From positions 1 to 64,000 of the forward strand of contig NZ_RFFG01000009.1 of the NCBI RefSeq assembly GCF_003696215.1: a stretch of DNA of 64,000 bases, given 5' to 3'. The notes below the pieces were generated by a model. It was not told the origin of the DNA. It saw only the letters and a program-made list of their open reading frames with translations, and made no database searches. Both the position numbers and the translations under genes were made by a program. Each line of letters begins with the position of its first letter. Position 1 is the first letter of the stretch. Below, piece by piece: positions 34,288-43,505 of this stretch. The DNA comes from Actinomadura harenae. GTDB taxonomy: Bacteria; Actinomycetota; Actinomycetes; Streptosporangiales; Streptosporangiaceae.

Positions 34288-34980
34288 TCAAGACGTCCGC
34301 CGCCGGCCGCCCCGGACCCGCCGGCCGCCCGACCCGCCATCCGCCCCGGACCCGCCGGGCGCGTCGGGCGCGTCGGACCAGGCGGCGTGGTGCCGGGCCG
34401 CCCAGCTCCGCGTGACACGCCCGGTGGCCATGCCGCGGAGCGCGCCCGGATCGCGGAGGGCCTCCCACAGGTGGCCCAGTGTCACGACCACGATGGCCAG
34501 GAACAGCCAGTCGTGGACGAAGGTCGCGCCCGTGCGCCAGGGATCGGGCCAGGTGAGCATCGCGCCGGTGCCGAACATGACGAGCGCGGCCCCCGCGGTG
34601 AAGGCCGCGTTGAGCTTCTGGCCGGCGTTGAACTTCCCGACCGGGACGACGCCGCGCCCGTCGACCACCGCGCGCCGCCGTCCGCTGCGCAGCCAGCGTG
34701 CGTCGTGCGGCCCGAACCGGTTGAGCGCGCCGAGATCGCGGCGGAACGCCCGCGACACCAGGCCGAGCAGCGTCGGCACCGGCAGCAGCAGCCCGCAGTA
34801 GATGTGGACGGGCTTGATGATCTCGCGGTGCCCGGCCGTGGTCGCGAACGCCGGGATGTACAGCATGAACGCCGTGGCCAGGCAGGCCAGCATCAGCAGC
34901 GCGGTCAGGTGATGCACCCAGCGCTCCGCCAGGGTGAAGCGCACCAGCAGCGCGCGCCCGTCAAGTCGGTGCATCGTCAC
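34288..34980 (-). CDS. Cytochrome b/b6-type membrane subunit
   Basis: This 230-residue protein has four membrane helices with His residues placed for two haems: RFTLAERWVHHLTALLMLACLATAFMLYIP, REIIKPVHIYCGLLLPVPTLLGLV, FTAGAALVMFGTGAMLTWP and FVHDWLFLAIVVVTLGHLWEALRDP. The arrangement is that of the Ni/Fe-hydrogenase or formate dehydrogenase gamma family. Its ATG region overlaps the end of the molybdopterin gene by 20 bp, so it is probably the membrane electron carrier for that enzyme. The C-terminal Gly/Arg tail is disordered and cytoplasmic. Confidence 0.88.
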   Translation of the reverse strand: MTMHRLDGRALLVRFTLAERWVHHLTALLMLACLATAFMLYIPAFATTAGHREIIKPVHIYCGLLLPVPTLLGLVSRAFRRDLGALNRFGPHDARWLRSGRRRAVVDGRGVVPVGKFNAGQKLNAAFTAGAALVMFGTGAMLTWPDPWRTGATFVHDWLFLAIVVVTLGHLWEALRDPGALRGMATGRVTRSWAARHHAAWSDAPDAPGGSGADGGSGGRRVRGGRRRTS

Positions 34981-35659
34981 GTCCGTTCGAGCGGCCCACC
35001 CAGGCGTCCACGTCGTAGCCCAGGTTCTCCCAGTAGCCGGGGTGGACGGTCTCGGTCAGTTCGATGCGCCCCAGCCACTTCAGCGACTTGTAGCCGTACA
35101 TGGGCGCGACGAACAGCCGGACCGGCCCGCCATGGTCGTGACTGACCGGTTTCCCCTGCATCGCCGTGGCGACCAGGACGTCCCGGCGCCGTGCCTGGTC
35201 CAGCGTCAGCGACTCGGTGTACGTGCCGTCGAACGAGTGGAAGCGCACCGCGCGCGCACGAGGGGACACGTCCGCCGCGTCCAGGAGGTCGGGCAACGCC
35301 ACGCCCGACCACTCCACATGTGGGACACGCCATCCCGTCACGCACTGGAAGTCGCGCCGGACCCGCGTCTGCGGCATCGCGGCGAGCTCCGCCGGCGAGT
35401 ACCCGCGCGGACGGCCGACCAGGCCGTCCACCTGAACCCGCAGATCGCGCGGCGTGCGGACGGTGCCCACCACCGAGTAGAAGCGGAAGCCGCCGACCGC
35501 GGGCAGGACGTCGCCGATCCCGTTCACGGGCGAGAACGCCCGCGTCACCCCCCGTTGCAGGGACGAGCCGACGGCGACCCCGGCCGCGCCGAGGCCCAGC
35601 ATCCCCAGCACGATCCGGCGGCCGACGGGTGCGCCGCGCTCTTCGTCCATGCCTTTCAT
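34961..35659 (-). CDS. Molybdopterin-dependent oxidoreductase (sulfite-oxidase/MsrP-like fold)
   Basis: This 232-residue protein has an N-terminal twin-positive, hydrophobic segment (GRRIVLGMLGLGAAGVAVGSS) that acts as an export signal or anchor. The oxidoreductase molybdopterin domain follows, with FQCVTGWRVPHVEWSGV; Cys106 is the expected molybdenum ligand, and DGTYTESLTLDQA, GGPVRLFVAPMYGYKSLKWLGRIEL are typical. The physiological substrate is unknown; MsrP repairs methionine sulfoxide, and others reduce sulfite or nitrate. Its partner is the overlapping cytochrome b gene. ATG 35659 is used; ATG 35650 is nearly equivalent. Confidence 0.9.
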   Translation of the reverse strand: MKGMDEERGAPVGRRIVLGMLGLGAAGVAVGSSLQRGVTRAFSPVNGIGDVLPAVGGFRFYSVVGTVRTPRDLRVQVDGLVGRPRGYSPAELAAMPQTRVRRDFQCVTGWRVPHVEWSGVALPDLLDAADVSPRARAVRFHSFDGTYTESLTLDQARRRDVLVATAMQGKPVSHDHGGPVRLFVAPMYGYKSLKWLGRIELTETVHPGYWENLGYDVDAWVGRSNGRDDAPT

Positions 35660-35755
35660 TCGAGCACCGCCTCGCCGCCCCCGCCACGGTGCGCGGCGGC
35701 CCGTAAGACTTCCGCAAGAATTGGCCCGGACGCACCGCCGCCGGGGAGGAACGAC

Positions 35756-36337
35756 ATGCCGATCACGCTGCCGATCGAGGACGCGGCGAACGACCTGCTC
35801 AACCGGGACCCGTTCGCCCTCCTGACCGCCATGCTGCTGGACCAGCAGGTCCCGCTGGAGCGCGCCTTCGCCGCTCCGCGGGAGCTGGCCGAGCGCCTCG
35901 GCCACGACCCGGAGCCGGAGGAGATCGCCGCCCACGACCCGGACGGGCTCGTCGAGATCTTCAGCCGCAAGCCCGCCCTGCACCGCTACCCGAAGTCGAT
36001 GGCCGCCCGCGTCCAGTCCCTCGCCCGCGCGATCGTCGTCGACTACGACGGCGACGCCGCGAACCTCTGGAAGGACGTCGCGACCGGCAAGGACCTCTAC
36101 AAGCGCGTCGCCGCCCTCCCCGGCTACGGCGAGCAGAAGGCGAAGATCTTCGTCGCGCTCCTCGGCAAGCGCCTGGACGTCCGCCCGGACGGCTGGCGCG
36201 AGGCCGCCGGCTCCTACGGGGACGAGGGCTCCTTCCGCTCGGTCGCCGACATCGTGGACGAGGAGTCCCTCGGCAAGGTCCGCTCCTTCAAGCAGGAGAT
36301 GAAGGCCGCCGCGAAGGCCGCCAGGCCCGCGAAGTGA
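35756..36337 (+). CDS. HhH-GPD-type base-excision DNA repair family protein
   Basis: This 193-residue protein belongs to a small uncharacterised actinomycete HhH-GPD branch. It shows DPFALLTAMLLDQQVPLERAFAAPREL near the start (the (L)L..(M)LLDQQ segment), and YKRVAALPGYGEQKAKIFVALLGKRLDVRP, the hairpin with LPGYG and Lys. No iron-sulphur cysteines are present. It is divergent from the molybdopterin gene, with GGGGAGGA before the ATG. The lesion specificity is unknown. Confidence 0.85.
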   Translation: MPITLPIEDAANDLLNRDPFALLTAMLLDQQVPLERAFAAPRELAERLGHDPEPEEIAAHDPDGLVEIFSRKPALHRYPKSMAARVQSLARAIVVDYDGDAANLWKDVATGKDLYKRVAALPGYGEQKAKIFVALLGKRLDVRPDGWREAAGSYGDEGSFRSVADIVDEESLGKVRSFKQEMKAAAKAARPAK

Positions 36338-36897
36338 CCATCCGCCCGACGAGGCCCGGGATCCGCACGATCGAAGAGGCCCGGCGAACACCCGCCCCAG
36401 GGGCCTCAGTGGCCGTCCCCTAATAAAGAGGACAAGCTTCTACACCGATGTACAACGTGAGGCCCGGTTCCCGGACGCCGGCGGACCCCGCCTCCGTCCC
36501 CGGTGCCTTTACCTTCTTTTTGCTTGCAGACAGGGCGGCAGGTCAGCGTCGTTTCGGTGTGTCCGGAATGAAGGACTGGCCGACCGGACGGCGCGTCTGC
36601 CCGGCGGCGGGGACCCGATCCGGCGTAGCATCGGCCACTCGCCGTCCGGAAGAACACCTTTCCGGCGGGTGTCCTCGTGTGCGCGTGATCCACCGTCCGA
36701 ACAGCGCGCCGGACGCCGTGTCCGCCCCAGGCGGATCGGCGGCGGGGGCTTCCGTCGGGGGCTACGCGTCGAGATGATGAGAACCTGACTTCGACGGGTG
36801 TTGTGATGGAGGCGGGAGCGTTAGCCTGCTCCCATTCACACATAGTGATGAGAACTTGCCGCGCGGTACGGGACCCCCTGGGGCGGAGGTGTTGCCT
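36338..36897. other. 560-bp non-coding region upstream of the PAS-GAF-PP2C gene
   Basis: No gene is supported. GC content falls in two places: near 36510-36530 (a CTTTTTGCTTGC-type run) and near 36770-36860. The sequence GATGAGAAC occurs twice (near 36776 and 36846), bracketing a 6-bp hairpin, GGGAGC-N8-GCTCCC (36814-36833). The GTG start of the phosphatase lies after GGAGGTG at 36886. These paired elements suggest the promoter and a regulator or sigma-factor binding region for the phosphatase. Confidence 0.45.
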
Positions 36898-39066
36898 GTG
36901 AGCACCGAGACGTCCGTTCCGCGTCCCCGGCTCTCCCGGCTGAAGGGTCAGCCCATGGATGCGTCCGATGCCGCCCTGTACGCCACCCTGCTGAAGGAGG
37001 CCCCGGCCGGGATCGCGCTCTTCGACACCGGGCTGAAGTGCCGGCGCGTGAACGACGCGCTCGCGGCCATGCTCGGCGTGTCGGCGGCCGACCTGACCGG
37101 ACACCGCCCGGGCGAGGTCCTTCCCGAGGAGACCGCCGCGGCCTTCGCGGCCGCGCTCGACGCCGTCCTCGCCGACGACCGGCCCATCACCGACGCCGAG
37201 CTCGCCGTGGGCGGGCGCATCCTGTCGTGCAGCTGGATCCCGGCGCGCGCCGGAGCGGCCCAGCAGGAGGCCAAGGGCAGCGCCACCACCAAGGACAAGG
37301 GCCGGGGCAAGGCGCGCCCGCCCAAGCAGGCCGCGTGGGAGGACAAGCCGGTCGGCGTCGTCCTCACCGCCCTGGACGTCACCGAGCGGCGCCGCGCCGA
37401 AGAGGTCATCCGGCGCAAGGAGCAGCGCTACCGCTCGCTCGTCGAGGCCAGCTCCCAGGTCGTGTGGGTGGCCGCCGCGGACGGCGCGGCCATCGACGAC
37501 GCGCCCGAGTGGCGCGAGATCACCGGCCAGACCCCGGACGACTACGCGGGCGGCGGCTGGCTGGCCGTCGTCCACCCCGAGGACCGGACGCGGATCGAGG
37601 AGATCTGGAACGAGGCCGTCGCGGGCGACCGGGTCTTCGAGACCGGCTACCGGATCCGCACCCGCAGCGGTGCCTACCGGCACTTCGACGTCCGGGCCGT
37701 GCCGATCTGGCAGGGCGACCGGGTGATCGAGTGGGTCGGCGCGAACACCGACGTCACCGGCCAGAAGGAGGCCGAGGAGATGCGCGGCCGCCTGACCGAG
37801 CAGCTCTCGGCGGCGGCGCTGCGCACGGCCCGGCTCCAGCAGGCCACCTCGATGCTGGCCGAGGCCCTGACCGTCGCGCAGGTCGTCCAGGTGATCACCG
37901 AGGTCGGCCGGTCGGCGATCGGCGCGGACTACTCGGCCGTCGCGCTGCTGGACGACGACAAGCTGCGGCTGTCGATCGTCACCCCGGCCCCGCCCGGCGG
38001 CGGGGAGCCCGACCAGGCCCGCCCCGCCCGGGACGACATCCGGGTCAGCGACCAGACGGTCATGTCGGTGGCCGTCCGCGAGGGCCGGCCGTTCCTCGCC
38101 CAGAGCCCGACCGACCTGCGCCTCCAGCTCGGCGGGGACGAGGCGGAGCTGTTCACCCAGCACGCCGAGGAGCGGGCCTGGGTCGGCCTGCCCCTGCTGG
38201 CGGCGGGCGCGCCGATCGGCGCCCTGCGGTTCTCCTTCAAGCGGCCCCGGGAGATCACCGAGGAGGAGAAGGTCTTCCTCGAGGCCCTCGCCGGCCAGTG
38301 CGCCCTGGCCGTCGAGCGGGCCCTGCTGTTCGAGCGGGAGCACAAGACCGCCGAGGAGCTCCAGCTCAGCCTGCTGCCGAGCGACCTTCCGCAGCTGCCG
38401 GGCATGGTGCTGGCCGCCCGGTACAACCCGGCCACCCGGCACGTCCAGGTCGGCGGCGACTGGTACGACGTGTTCCGCCTGCCGGACGACCGGCTCGCCG
38501 TGGCCGTCGGGGACGTCATGGGCAAGGGCGTCCGGGCCGCCGCGGGCATGGGCCGCGTCCGCAACGCCCTGCGGGCCCTCGCCCTGAACGACCCGCGCCC
38601 GGCCGCGGTCCTGTCGGGCCTGGACCGGCTGTTCTCCGCCACCGAGGACGAGGAGCAGTTCACCACCGTCGCCTACGCGGTGATCGACCCCGAGACCGGG
38701 CGCGGCGCCTTCAGCAACGCCGGTCACCCGCCGCCCCTCCTGATCTCCCCGGACGCCGACGCCCGCGTCTCCACCCGGGAGCCCGGCACCCCGCTCGGCT
38801 GGCCCTCCCAGCGGCAGCAGACAAGTTTTTCCATCGAAACCGGCAACACTGTGGTCTTCTATTCCGATGGACTTGTGGAGAACCGTAGGCGTGGGGTGGA
38901 CGCCGGGCTCGAGGAACTGGCCGCGGTCGCGACGGACGCCCCACCTGAAGTGGTAGGAGATCCAGAGAGACTCGTCGACTTCCTGGTCGATCGGATGCTT
39001 GCCGGGTATGAGCAGGTGGATGATGTGACCGTACTTGCCCTGCATGTCCCGCCGAAGTCCCCGTGA
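36898..39066 (+). CDS. PAS-PAS-GAF-PP2C (RsbU-type) serine phosphatase
   Basis: This 722-residue sensor phosphatase has PAS 1 (about residues 25-135), PAS 2 (about 170-300; LVEASSQVVWVAAADGAAIDDAPEWREITGQTPDDY), a GAF domain (about 320-475) and a C-terminal SpoIIE/PP2C domain (about 490-722). The last has HVQVGGDWYDVFRLPDDRLAVAVGDVMGKGVRAA, FTTVAYAVIDPETGRGAFSNAGHPPPLLI and VVFYSDGLVENR, the metal-binding Asp/Gly motifs. It should dephosphorylate an anti-anti-sigma factor in response to a signal. No kinase or STAS gene lies beside it, and the principal sigma gene is immediately downstream. GTG 36898 follows GGAGGTG. Confidence 0.92.
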   Translation: MSTETSVPRPRLSRLKGQPMDASDAALYATLLKEAPAGIALFDTGLKCRRVNDALAAMLGVSAADLTGHRPGEVLPEETAAAFAAALDAVLADDRPITDAELAVGGRILSCSWIPARAGAAQQEAKGSATTKDKGRGKARPPKQAAWEDKPVGVVLTALDVTERRRAEEVIRRKEQRYRSLVEASSQVVWVAAADGAAIDDAPEWREITGQTPDDYAGGGWLAVVHPEDRTRIEEIWNEAVAGDRVFETGYRIRTRSGAYRHFDVRAVPIWQGDRVIEWVGANTDVTGQKEAEEMRGRLTEQLSAAALRTARLQQATSMLAEALTVAQVVQVITEVGRSAIGADYSAVALLDDDKLRLSIVTPAPPGGGEPDQARPARDDIRVSDQTVMSVAVREGRPFLAQSPTDLRLQLGGDEAELFTQHAEERAWVGLPLLAAGAPIGALRFSFKRPREITEEEKVFLEALAGQCALAVERALLFEREHKTAEELQLSLLPSDLPQLPGMVLAARYNPATRHVQVGGDWYDVFRLPDDRLAVAVGDVMGKGVRAAAGMGRVRNALRALALNDPRPAAVLSGLDRLFSATEDEEQFTTVAYAVIDPETGRGAFSNAGHPPPLLISPDADARVSTREPGTPLGWPSQRQQTSFSIETGNTVVFYSDGLVENRRRGVDAGLEELAAVATDAPPEVVGDPERLVDFLVDRMLAGYEQVDDVTVLALHVPPKSP

Positions 39067-39173
39067 CGCCCGCGTAGAAGTTCCGCCGAAGGCGGCGAGA
39101 AGACGGCGTAGTCCGTACGAAGGACCGCCGTGCGCCCTCTAAGGTGGTGTGTTACCGGGCAGCACGCCGAAGC

Positions 39174-39224
39174 GGAATGCGCAGCCGTGCCAGAATGCTT
39201 GACCCTAGTAAGAGCGGGTACGCT
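39174..39224 (+). promoter_or_regulatory. Candidate promoter elements of the principal sigma gene
   Basis: TTGACC (39199-39204) and TACGCT (39219-39224) have an unusually short 14-bp spacer. GGAAT at 39174-39178, followed after 18 bases by GCT, resembles a SigR-type promoter (GGAAT-N18-GTT) with one mismatch; in Streptomyces hrdB has such a promoter. Either or both may serve the gene starting at 39338. Confidence 0.35.
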
Positions 39225-39337
39225 GCGGTCCCGCACAACAGGGTGCCCGCCCGGTGCACGTGGTCCCACTCCTAGTGAGGCCCGTCCCGTCAGGGCGCTT
39301 GGGTCAGCCAACCCACACGTTCGTTCGAGAGGTATTT

Positions 39338-40984
39338 GTGTCGCCTGCTAGCTCGACCTCGAAGGCATCAGACCTGCACGAGACCGTCATCGCGCAGCTG
39401 ATCGAGCGTGGGAAGTCCCAGGGCAATCACCTCGACGCCGACGACCTCCGCCGTACGTTCGAGGAGGCCGAGATCCCCATGTCGATGGCCCCCAAGATTC
39501 TGCGTGCCCTGAGCAAGGAGGGTGTGATCGTCGTCGTGAGCGCCGCCGACTCAGCGGCGCCGAAGCGGACGCGCAAGCGTGCGGCCGCGCCGGCGCGCAA
39601 GCCCAAGACCGCCGCTGCCGCCAAGGAGCAGCAGCCCGACACCGTGACCGCCGTCGTCGGCGACGACGAGGACGAGGCCGTCTCGGCCCCGGCGGCGAAG
39701 AAGGCGGTGGCCAAGAAGGCCGCGCCTGCCAAGCCGAAGAAGGCCGCCGCCAAGAAGGCCGCGCCGAAGAAGGCCGAGGGCGCCCCCGGGGCGAAGGGTT
39801 CGGCGAAGAAGGCCGGCGACGACCCGGAGATCGACGACGAGGTCGACGTCGAGGACCTCGACGAGGACCTGAGCGACCTCGAGGCCGACCTGAGCGACGA
39901 CTCCGAGCTGGAGACGACCGACCAGGCCGAGCAGGACGGCGACGACGAGGAGGAGCGCGCCCCCGCGGCCGCCGCCAAGCCGGGCGCCGCCCCGGTCAAG
40001 ACCGAGGAGGAGTCCTTCACCCTCGGTGACGACGACGAGGACGCCCCGGCCCAGCAGATCGCCGCCGCCGGCGCGACCGCCGACCCGGTCAAGGACTACC
40101 TCAAGCAGATCGGCAAGGTCCCCCTGCTGAACGCCGAGCAGGAGGTCGAGCTCGCCAAGCGGATCGAGGCCGGCCTGTTCGCCGAGGAGCGGCTCGCCAC
40201 CGAGGCGGGCACCCTCTCGGAGGAGGACCAGGAAGACCTCGAGTGGATCGCCGAGGACGGCCGCCGCGCCAAGAACCACCTGCTGGAGGCCAACCTCCGC
40301 CTGGTGGTCTCGCTGGCCAAGCGGTACACCGGCCGCGGCATGCTGTTCCTGGACCTGATCCAGGAGGGCAACCTCGGTCTGATCCGCGCGGTCGAGAAGT
40401 TCGACTACACCAAGGGCTACAAGTTCTCCACGTACGCCACCTGGTGGATCCGGCAGGCGATCACCCGCGCGATGGCCGACCAGGCCCGCACCATCCGTAT
40501 CCCGGTGCACATGGTCGAGGTCATCAACAAGCTCGCCCGCGTCCAGCGCCAGATGCTCCAGGACCTCGGCCGTGAGCCGACCCCGGAGGAGCTGGCCAAG
40601 GAACTCGACATGACCCCGGAGAAGGTCGTCGAGGTGCAGAAGTACGGCCGCGAGCCGATCTCCCTGCACACCCCGCTGGGCGAGGACGGCGACAGCGAGT
40701 TCGGCGACCTGATCGAGGACTCCGAGGCCATCGTCCCGGCGGACGCGGTCAGCTTCACGCTGCTCCAGGAGCAGCTGCACTCCGTGCTGGACACGCTGTC
40801 CGAGCGCGAGGCGGGCGTGGTCTCCATGCGCTTCGGCCTGACCGACGGTCAGCCGAAGACGCTGGACGAGATCGGCAAGGTCTACGGCGTGACACGCGAG
40901 CGCATCCGCCAGATCGAGTCCAAGACCATGTCCAAGCTGCGCCACCCGTCCCGCAGCCAGGTCCTGCGCGACTACCTGGACTGA
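39338..40984 (+). CDS. hrdB: Principal RNA polymerase sigma factor (HrdB/SigA type)
   Basis: This 548-residue sigma-70 factor drives housekeeping transcription. Region 1.1 is followed by a Lys/Ala-rich stretch and an acidic stretch (about residues 60-230) typical of actinomycete principal factors. Region 1.2 is [29 protein letters not shown]; region 2 is [58 protein letters not shown]; region 4 ends with [35 protein letters not shown] 39338 follows GAGAGG. The YaaA - DUF7455 - ABC - ParE neighbours match the Streptomyces hrdB locus. Confidence 0.97.
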   Translation: MSPASSTSKASDLHETVIAQLIERGKSQGNHLDADDLRRTFEEAEIPMSMAPKILRALSKEGVIVVVSAADSAAPKRTRKRAAAPARKPKTAAAAKEQQPDTVTAVVGDDEDEAVSAPAAKKAVAKKAAPAKPKKAAAKKAAPKKAEGAPGAKGSAKKAGDDPEIDDEVDVEDLDEDLSDLEADLSDDSELETTDQAEQDGDDEEERAPAAAAKPGAAPVKTEEESFTLGDDDEDAPAQQIAAAGATADPVKDYLKQIGKVPLLNAEQEVELAKRIEAGLFAEERLATEAGTLSEEDQEDLEWIAEDGRRAKNHLLEANLRLVVSLAKRYTGRGMLFLDLIQEGNLGLIRAVEKFDYTKGYKFSTYATWWIRQAITRAMADQARTIRIPVHMVEVINKLARVQRQMLQDLGREPTPEELAKELDMTPEKVVEVQKYGREPISLHTPLGEDGDSEFGDLIEDSEAIVPADAVSFTLLQEQLHSVLDTLSEREAGVVSMRFGLTDGQPKTLDEIGKVYGVTRERIRQIESKTMSKLRHPSRSQVLRDYLD

Positions 40985-40997
40985 TCAGACCGCGAGA

Positions 40998-41025
40998 AAC
41001 GCCCCCACCCGGCGGTGGGGGCGTT
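40998..41025 (+). terminator. Terminator of the principal sigma gene
   Basis: AACGCCCCCACC pairs with GGTGGGGGCGTT (12 bp) across a CGGC tetraloop and is followed by CTTGC, 14 bp after the sigma stop. It is also a convergent barrier before yaaA. Confidence 0.9.
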
Positions 41026-41085
41026 CTTGCTCCCCAAGGATGGTCACTGTGAGTGCTCGAACATGTGCACAGAGTGTCGGGAGGC

Positions 41086-41832
41086 TCAGGCCTGGAGGAT
41101 GACGTCCAGGTTGGGGCCGTTGAGCTCGGCGGCGTGGCCGAGGTCGGTGACGGCCTTGAGGAGCTCCTCGGGGGTGGCCGGGTCGGCGCCCGCCCGGAGC
41201 AGGTCGTGGGCGATCCTGCCCCGGGTGGCCTTCGCCATGTGGCTGACGACCGTCCGCTTGGGGACGCCGCCGAGGAAGAACTCGCGGAACACGCGGACCG
41301 CGACGGCCGGCTGACGGGCCTTCCACGCGGCGGCGTACGGGCCGGAGCGCATGTCCACGACGAGTCCGCCGGGAAGATCGGCGAGGGCCTCGGCCATGGC
41401 GGGACGCCAGAGCGCCGCCAGCCGTCCCTCCGGGGGGAGGGAAACGCCCATGGCGAGTCGGTACGGGGGGATGCGGTCGGTGAGCCGCAGTGCGCCCCAC
41501 AGGCCCGAGAAGATGATGATCTGCTCCGCGGCGGGGCCGGCGGGAAGCCCGTCCAGGGCGAGGTTGTCGTACAGGACGCCCTGGTAGAGGTCGGAGACCT
41601 GAAGCGTCGGGGCCTCGCGCAGCGCGCGGTTGCGGGTCAGCGCCTCGTCGGTCTGCCCGGACGAGAGGCCGAGCACGTCCGCGGCGTCCTCGCGGCCGCA
41701 CACGTCGCCGAGCGCGTCCAGGACCCGCTCGCGGACGGGGTTCAGGGTGGGGAAGCTCAGGGACGCCAGGTCCAGCGGCGGGCCGTCCCCGGTGCGGGAC
41801 TTCTTCTCGGACGGCGGCAGCAGAATCAGCAC
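41086..41832 (-). CDS. yaaA: Peroxide-stress / DUF328 protein YaaA
   Basis: This 248-residue protein has LILLPPSEKK at the N-terminus, LYQGVLYDNLAL, IIFSGLWGALRLTDRIPPYRLAMGVSLPP, and HMAKATRGRIAHDLL. These are diagnostic of YaaA, which in E. coli limits free iron during hydrogen peroxide stress. It follows the principal sigma gene in many actinomycetes. It reads leftward, opposite to the sigma gene, and is separated from it by the terminator. Confidence 0.93.
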   Translation of the reverse strand: MLILLPPSEKKSRTGDGPPLDLASLSFPTLNPVRERVLDALGDVCGREDAADVLGLSSGQTDEALTRNRALREAPTLQVSDLYQGVLYDNLALDGLPAGPAAEQIIIFSGLWGALRLTDRIPPYRLAMGVSLPPEGRLAALWRPAMAEALADLPGGLVVDMRSGPYAAAWKARQPAVAVRVFREFFLGGVPKRTVVSHMAKATRGRIAHDLLRAGADPATPEELLKAVTDLGHAAELNGPNLDVILQA

Positions 41833-42009
41833 GGTTCCCCCGATGGCACAGCGAACGTTCCTTTCACCGCCGTTCCGGGCGCGGTGATCCGGCGGCTCCA
41901 GGTGGCGGTGCTTCCAGGATATGAGCCGATCGGGGGATTTTCGCAGGTCGCCCGCTCGATATGGGCCACGTGCAACGAATCGGACACGCTACGTGTTCTT
42001 CTCATCACA

Positions 42010-42050
42010 GCCGAACGGCGGTCATCGACGCGCGATGACCGCCGTTCGGC
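42010..42050 (-). terminator. Strong hairpin after the DUF7455 gene
   Basis: GCCGAACGGCGGTCATCG and CGATGACCGCCGTTCGGC pair perfectly over 18 bp across the 5-base loop ACGCG. It is 20 bp beyond the DUF7455 stop in the leftward direction and fits as its terminator. Confidence 0.85.
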
Positions 42051-42069
42051 GATTCACTTATTTCGAGGG

Positions 42070-42300
42070 CTAACGCTCGTCTTCCGAAGCGGTTGCCGGG
42101 GTGGTGGTCAGCCTGTCGGTCTCATCCTGGATGTCGGCCCCGTTCGAGCGGAGCGCCTCCGAGTACTTGCGCCCGTGGTGGGCGCAGAACAGAAGGTCGC
42201 CGCCGCCTACAAGGACAGCACGGACGTAGGCCTGGGCGCCACAGCGGTCGCACCGGTCTGCGGCCGTCAGCGGCTTGGTCGGGGCAAGGGCTCCAGTCAC
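42070..42300 (-). CDS. DUF7455 small zinc-ribbon-like protein
   Basis: This 76-residue protein has two metal-binding pairs, RCDRCGAQAYVRA and FCAHHGRKYSE, then an Asp/Thr-rich tail. The length and CxxC/CxHH pattern match a conserved actinomycete protein that sits between the principal sigma gene and parE. No function is established; zinc binding is inferred from the Cys and His. It has its own promoter in the gap to the ABC permease and a strong terminator downstream. Confidence 0.9.
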   Translation of the reverse strand: MTGALAPTKPLTAADRCDRCGAQAYVRAVLVGGGDLLFCAHHGRKYSEALRSNGADIQDETDRLTTTPATASEDER

Positions 42301-42428
42301 GGCACCTTCCTCATGGTCGGGGTCGGTACTTAGGACAACATCTAACCCGACGCTGACGTTCCCAACCTGCTTCTCAGTACGCCCACAGCAGAATGGGCTC
42401 TTTAGTGACCGAGGTCACATGTATTCGA

Positions 42429-43505
42429 TCATGTGGCGTCCCAGCGGAACAGCCGGGCCGCGATACCGCCCGCCACCACCGCGATACCCAGCAGGATCGC
42501 CATCTGCGGAAGCGCCGACGCGGGGCCGAGGCCGCGCGCCATCACATTCAGCATGCCCTCGTTCAGATAACGCAGCGGGAACACGTAGGAGACGGCCTGC
42601 ATCCACTTCGGCGCGTAGTCCAGCGGGAAGAACGACCCGCCGAGGAACGCCATCGGCAGCACGATCAGCTGCGTCACCGTCTGCGCGGTCTCCTGCGTCT
42701 TGGCCCAGGCCCCGACGAGCATCCCGAGCGACAGGAACGTCAGGACGCCGCAGATCACCAGCGGGATCGCCATCCACCACGCGTGCTGGAGCTTCAGGCC
42801 GAAGAAGGGCAGCTGGGCCACCAGCAGGAACACCGCGAGCTGGCCGAGGGCGATGCCGAGGCTCACCACGATCCGCGCGCCGAACACCGTCGGGATCGGC
42901 ACCGGGGCCAGCCGCAGCCGGCGCAGCAGCCCCTTGGTCCGCCACAGCACGAGCGTCTGGGACGCGCCGAACATGCCGGCGGACGCGAGCGCCCAGCCCA
43001 GCAGGGACGGCGTGAAGAAGTTGATGCCCTTGATCGACTTGTCCTCGACCTGCTGCGTGGCGACCGTGTACGTCGGGGGACGGCCGGTCGCGGCGAGGTT
43101 CGCCGAGTTGGCGACCTGCTGCACCACCGACTGCACCACGCCGGACTTCACCTGGTCGGCGCCGGAGTAGTGGACGACGATCTTCCCGTCGCTCTGCTCC
43201 ACCGCGGCGTCCGCGTCGCCCTTGCCGACCTTCTTCAGCGCGGCGGCCCGGTCGTCGTTCCGGCTGATCTTCACGGTCTTGCGGAGCTCGCCGGAGGGGT
43301 CGTGCGCGATGGCCTGGTCGAGCACCGGCACCGCGCCGATCTCCACGACCTGGACCTTGCCGGTCGACTGCTTCCCGAACACCCCGCCGAAGATCACGAG
43401 GAACAGCAGGGGGAACAGCACGGTGAAGAACAGCGCGCCCTTGTCCCGGCGGAAGCCGAGGAACAGGGCCCGGGACAGCGACTTGAAGCTCGAATACGTG
43501 CTCAT
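42429..43505 (-). CDS. ABC-2 type transporter permease with extracytoplasmic domain
   Basis: This 358-residue protein has one N-terminal helix (FFTVLFPLLFLVIFGGVFG), a ~150-residue extracytoplasmic segment (QVVEIGAVPVLDQ...GKIVVHYSGADQVKSGVVQSVVQQVA) and five C-terminal helices with the ABC-2 motif FLGGSFFPLDYAPKWMQAVSYVFPLRYLNEGML. The large loop resembles YhgE/Pip-like or drug-exporter permeases. Its ATGA start overlaps the ATPase stop. The pair is likely an exporter; substrate unknown. Confidence 0.92.
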   Translation of the reverse strand: MSTYSSFKSLSRALFLGFRRDKGALFFTVLFPLLFLVIFGGVFGKQSTGKVQVVEIGAVPVLDQAIAHDPSGELRKTVKISRNDDRAAALKKVGKGDADAAVEQSDGKIVVHYSGADQVKSGVVQSVVQQVANSANLAATGRPPTYTVATQQVEDKSIKGINFFTPSLLGWALASAGMFGASQTLVLWRTKGLLRRLRLAPVPIPTVFGARIVVSLGIALGQLAVFLLVAQLPFFGLKLQHAWWMAIPLVICGVLTFLSLGMLVGAWAKTQETAQTVTQLIVLPMAFLGGSFFPLDYAPKWMQAVSYVFPLRYLNEGMLNVMARGLGPASALPQMAILLGIAVVAGGIAARLFRWDAT

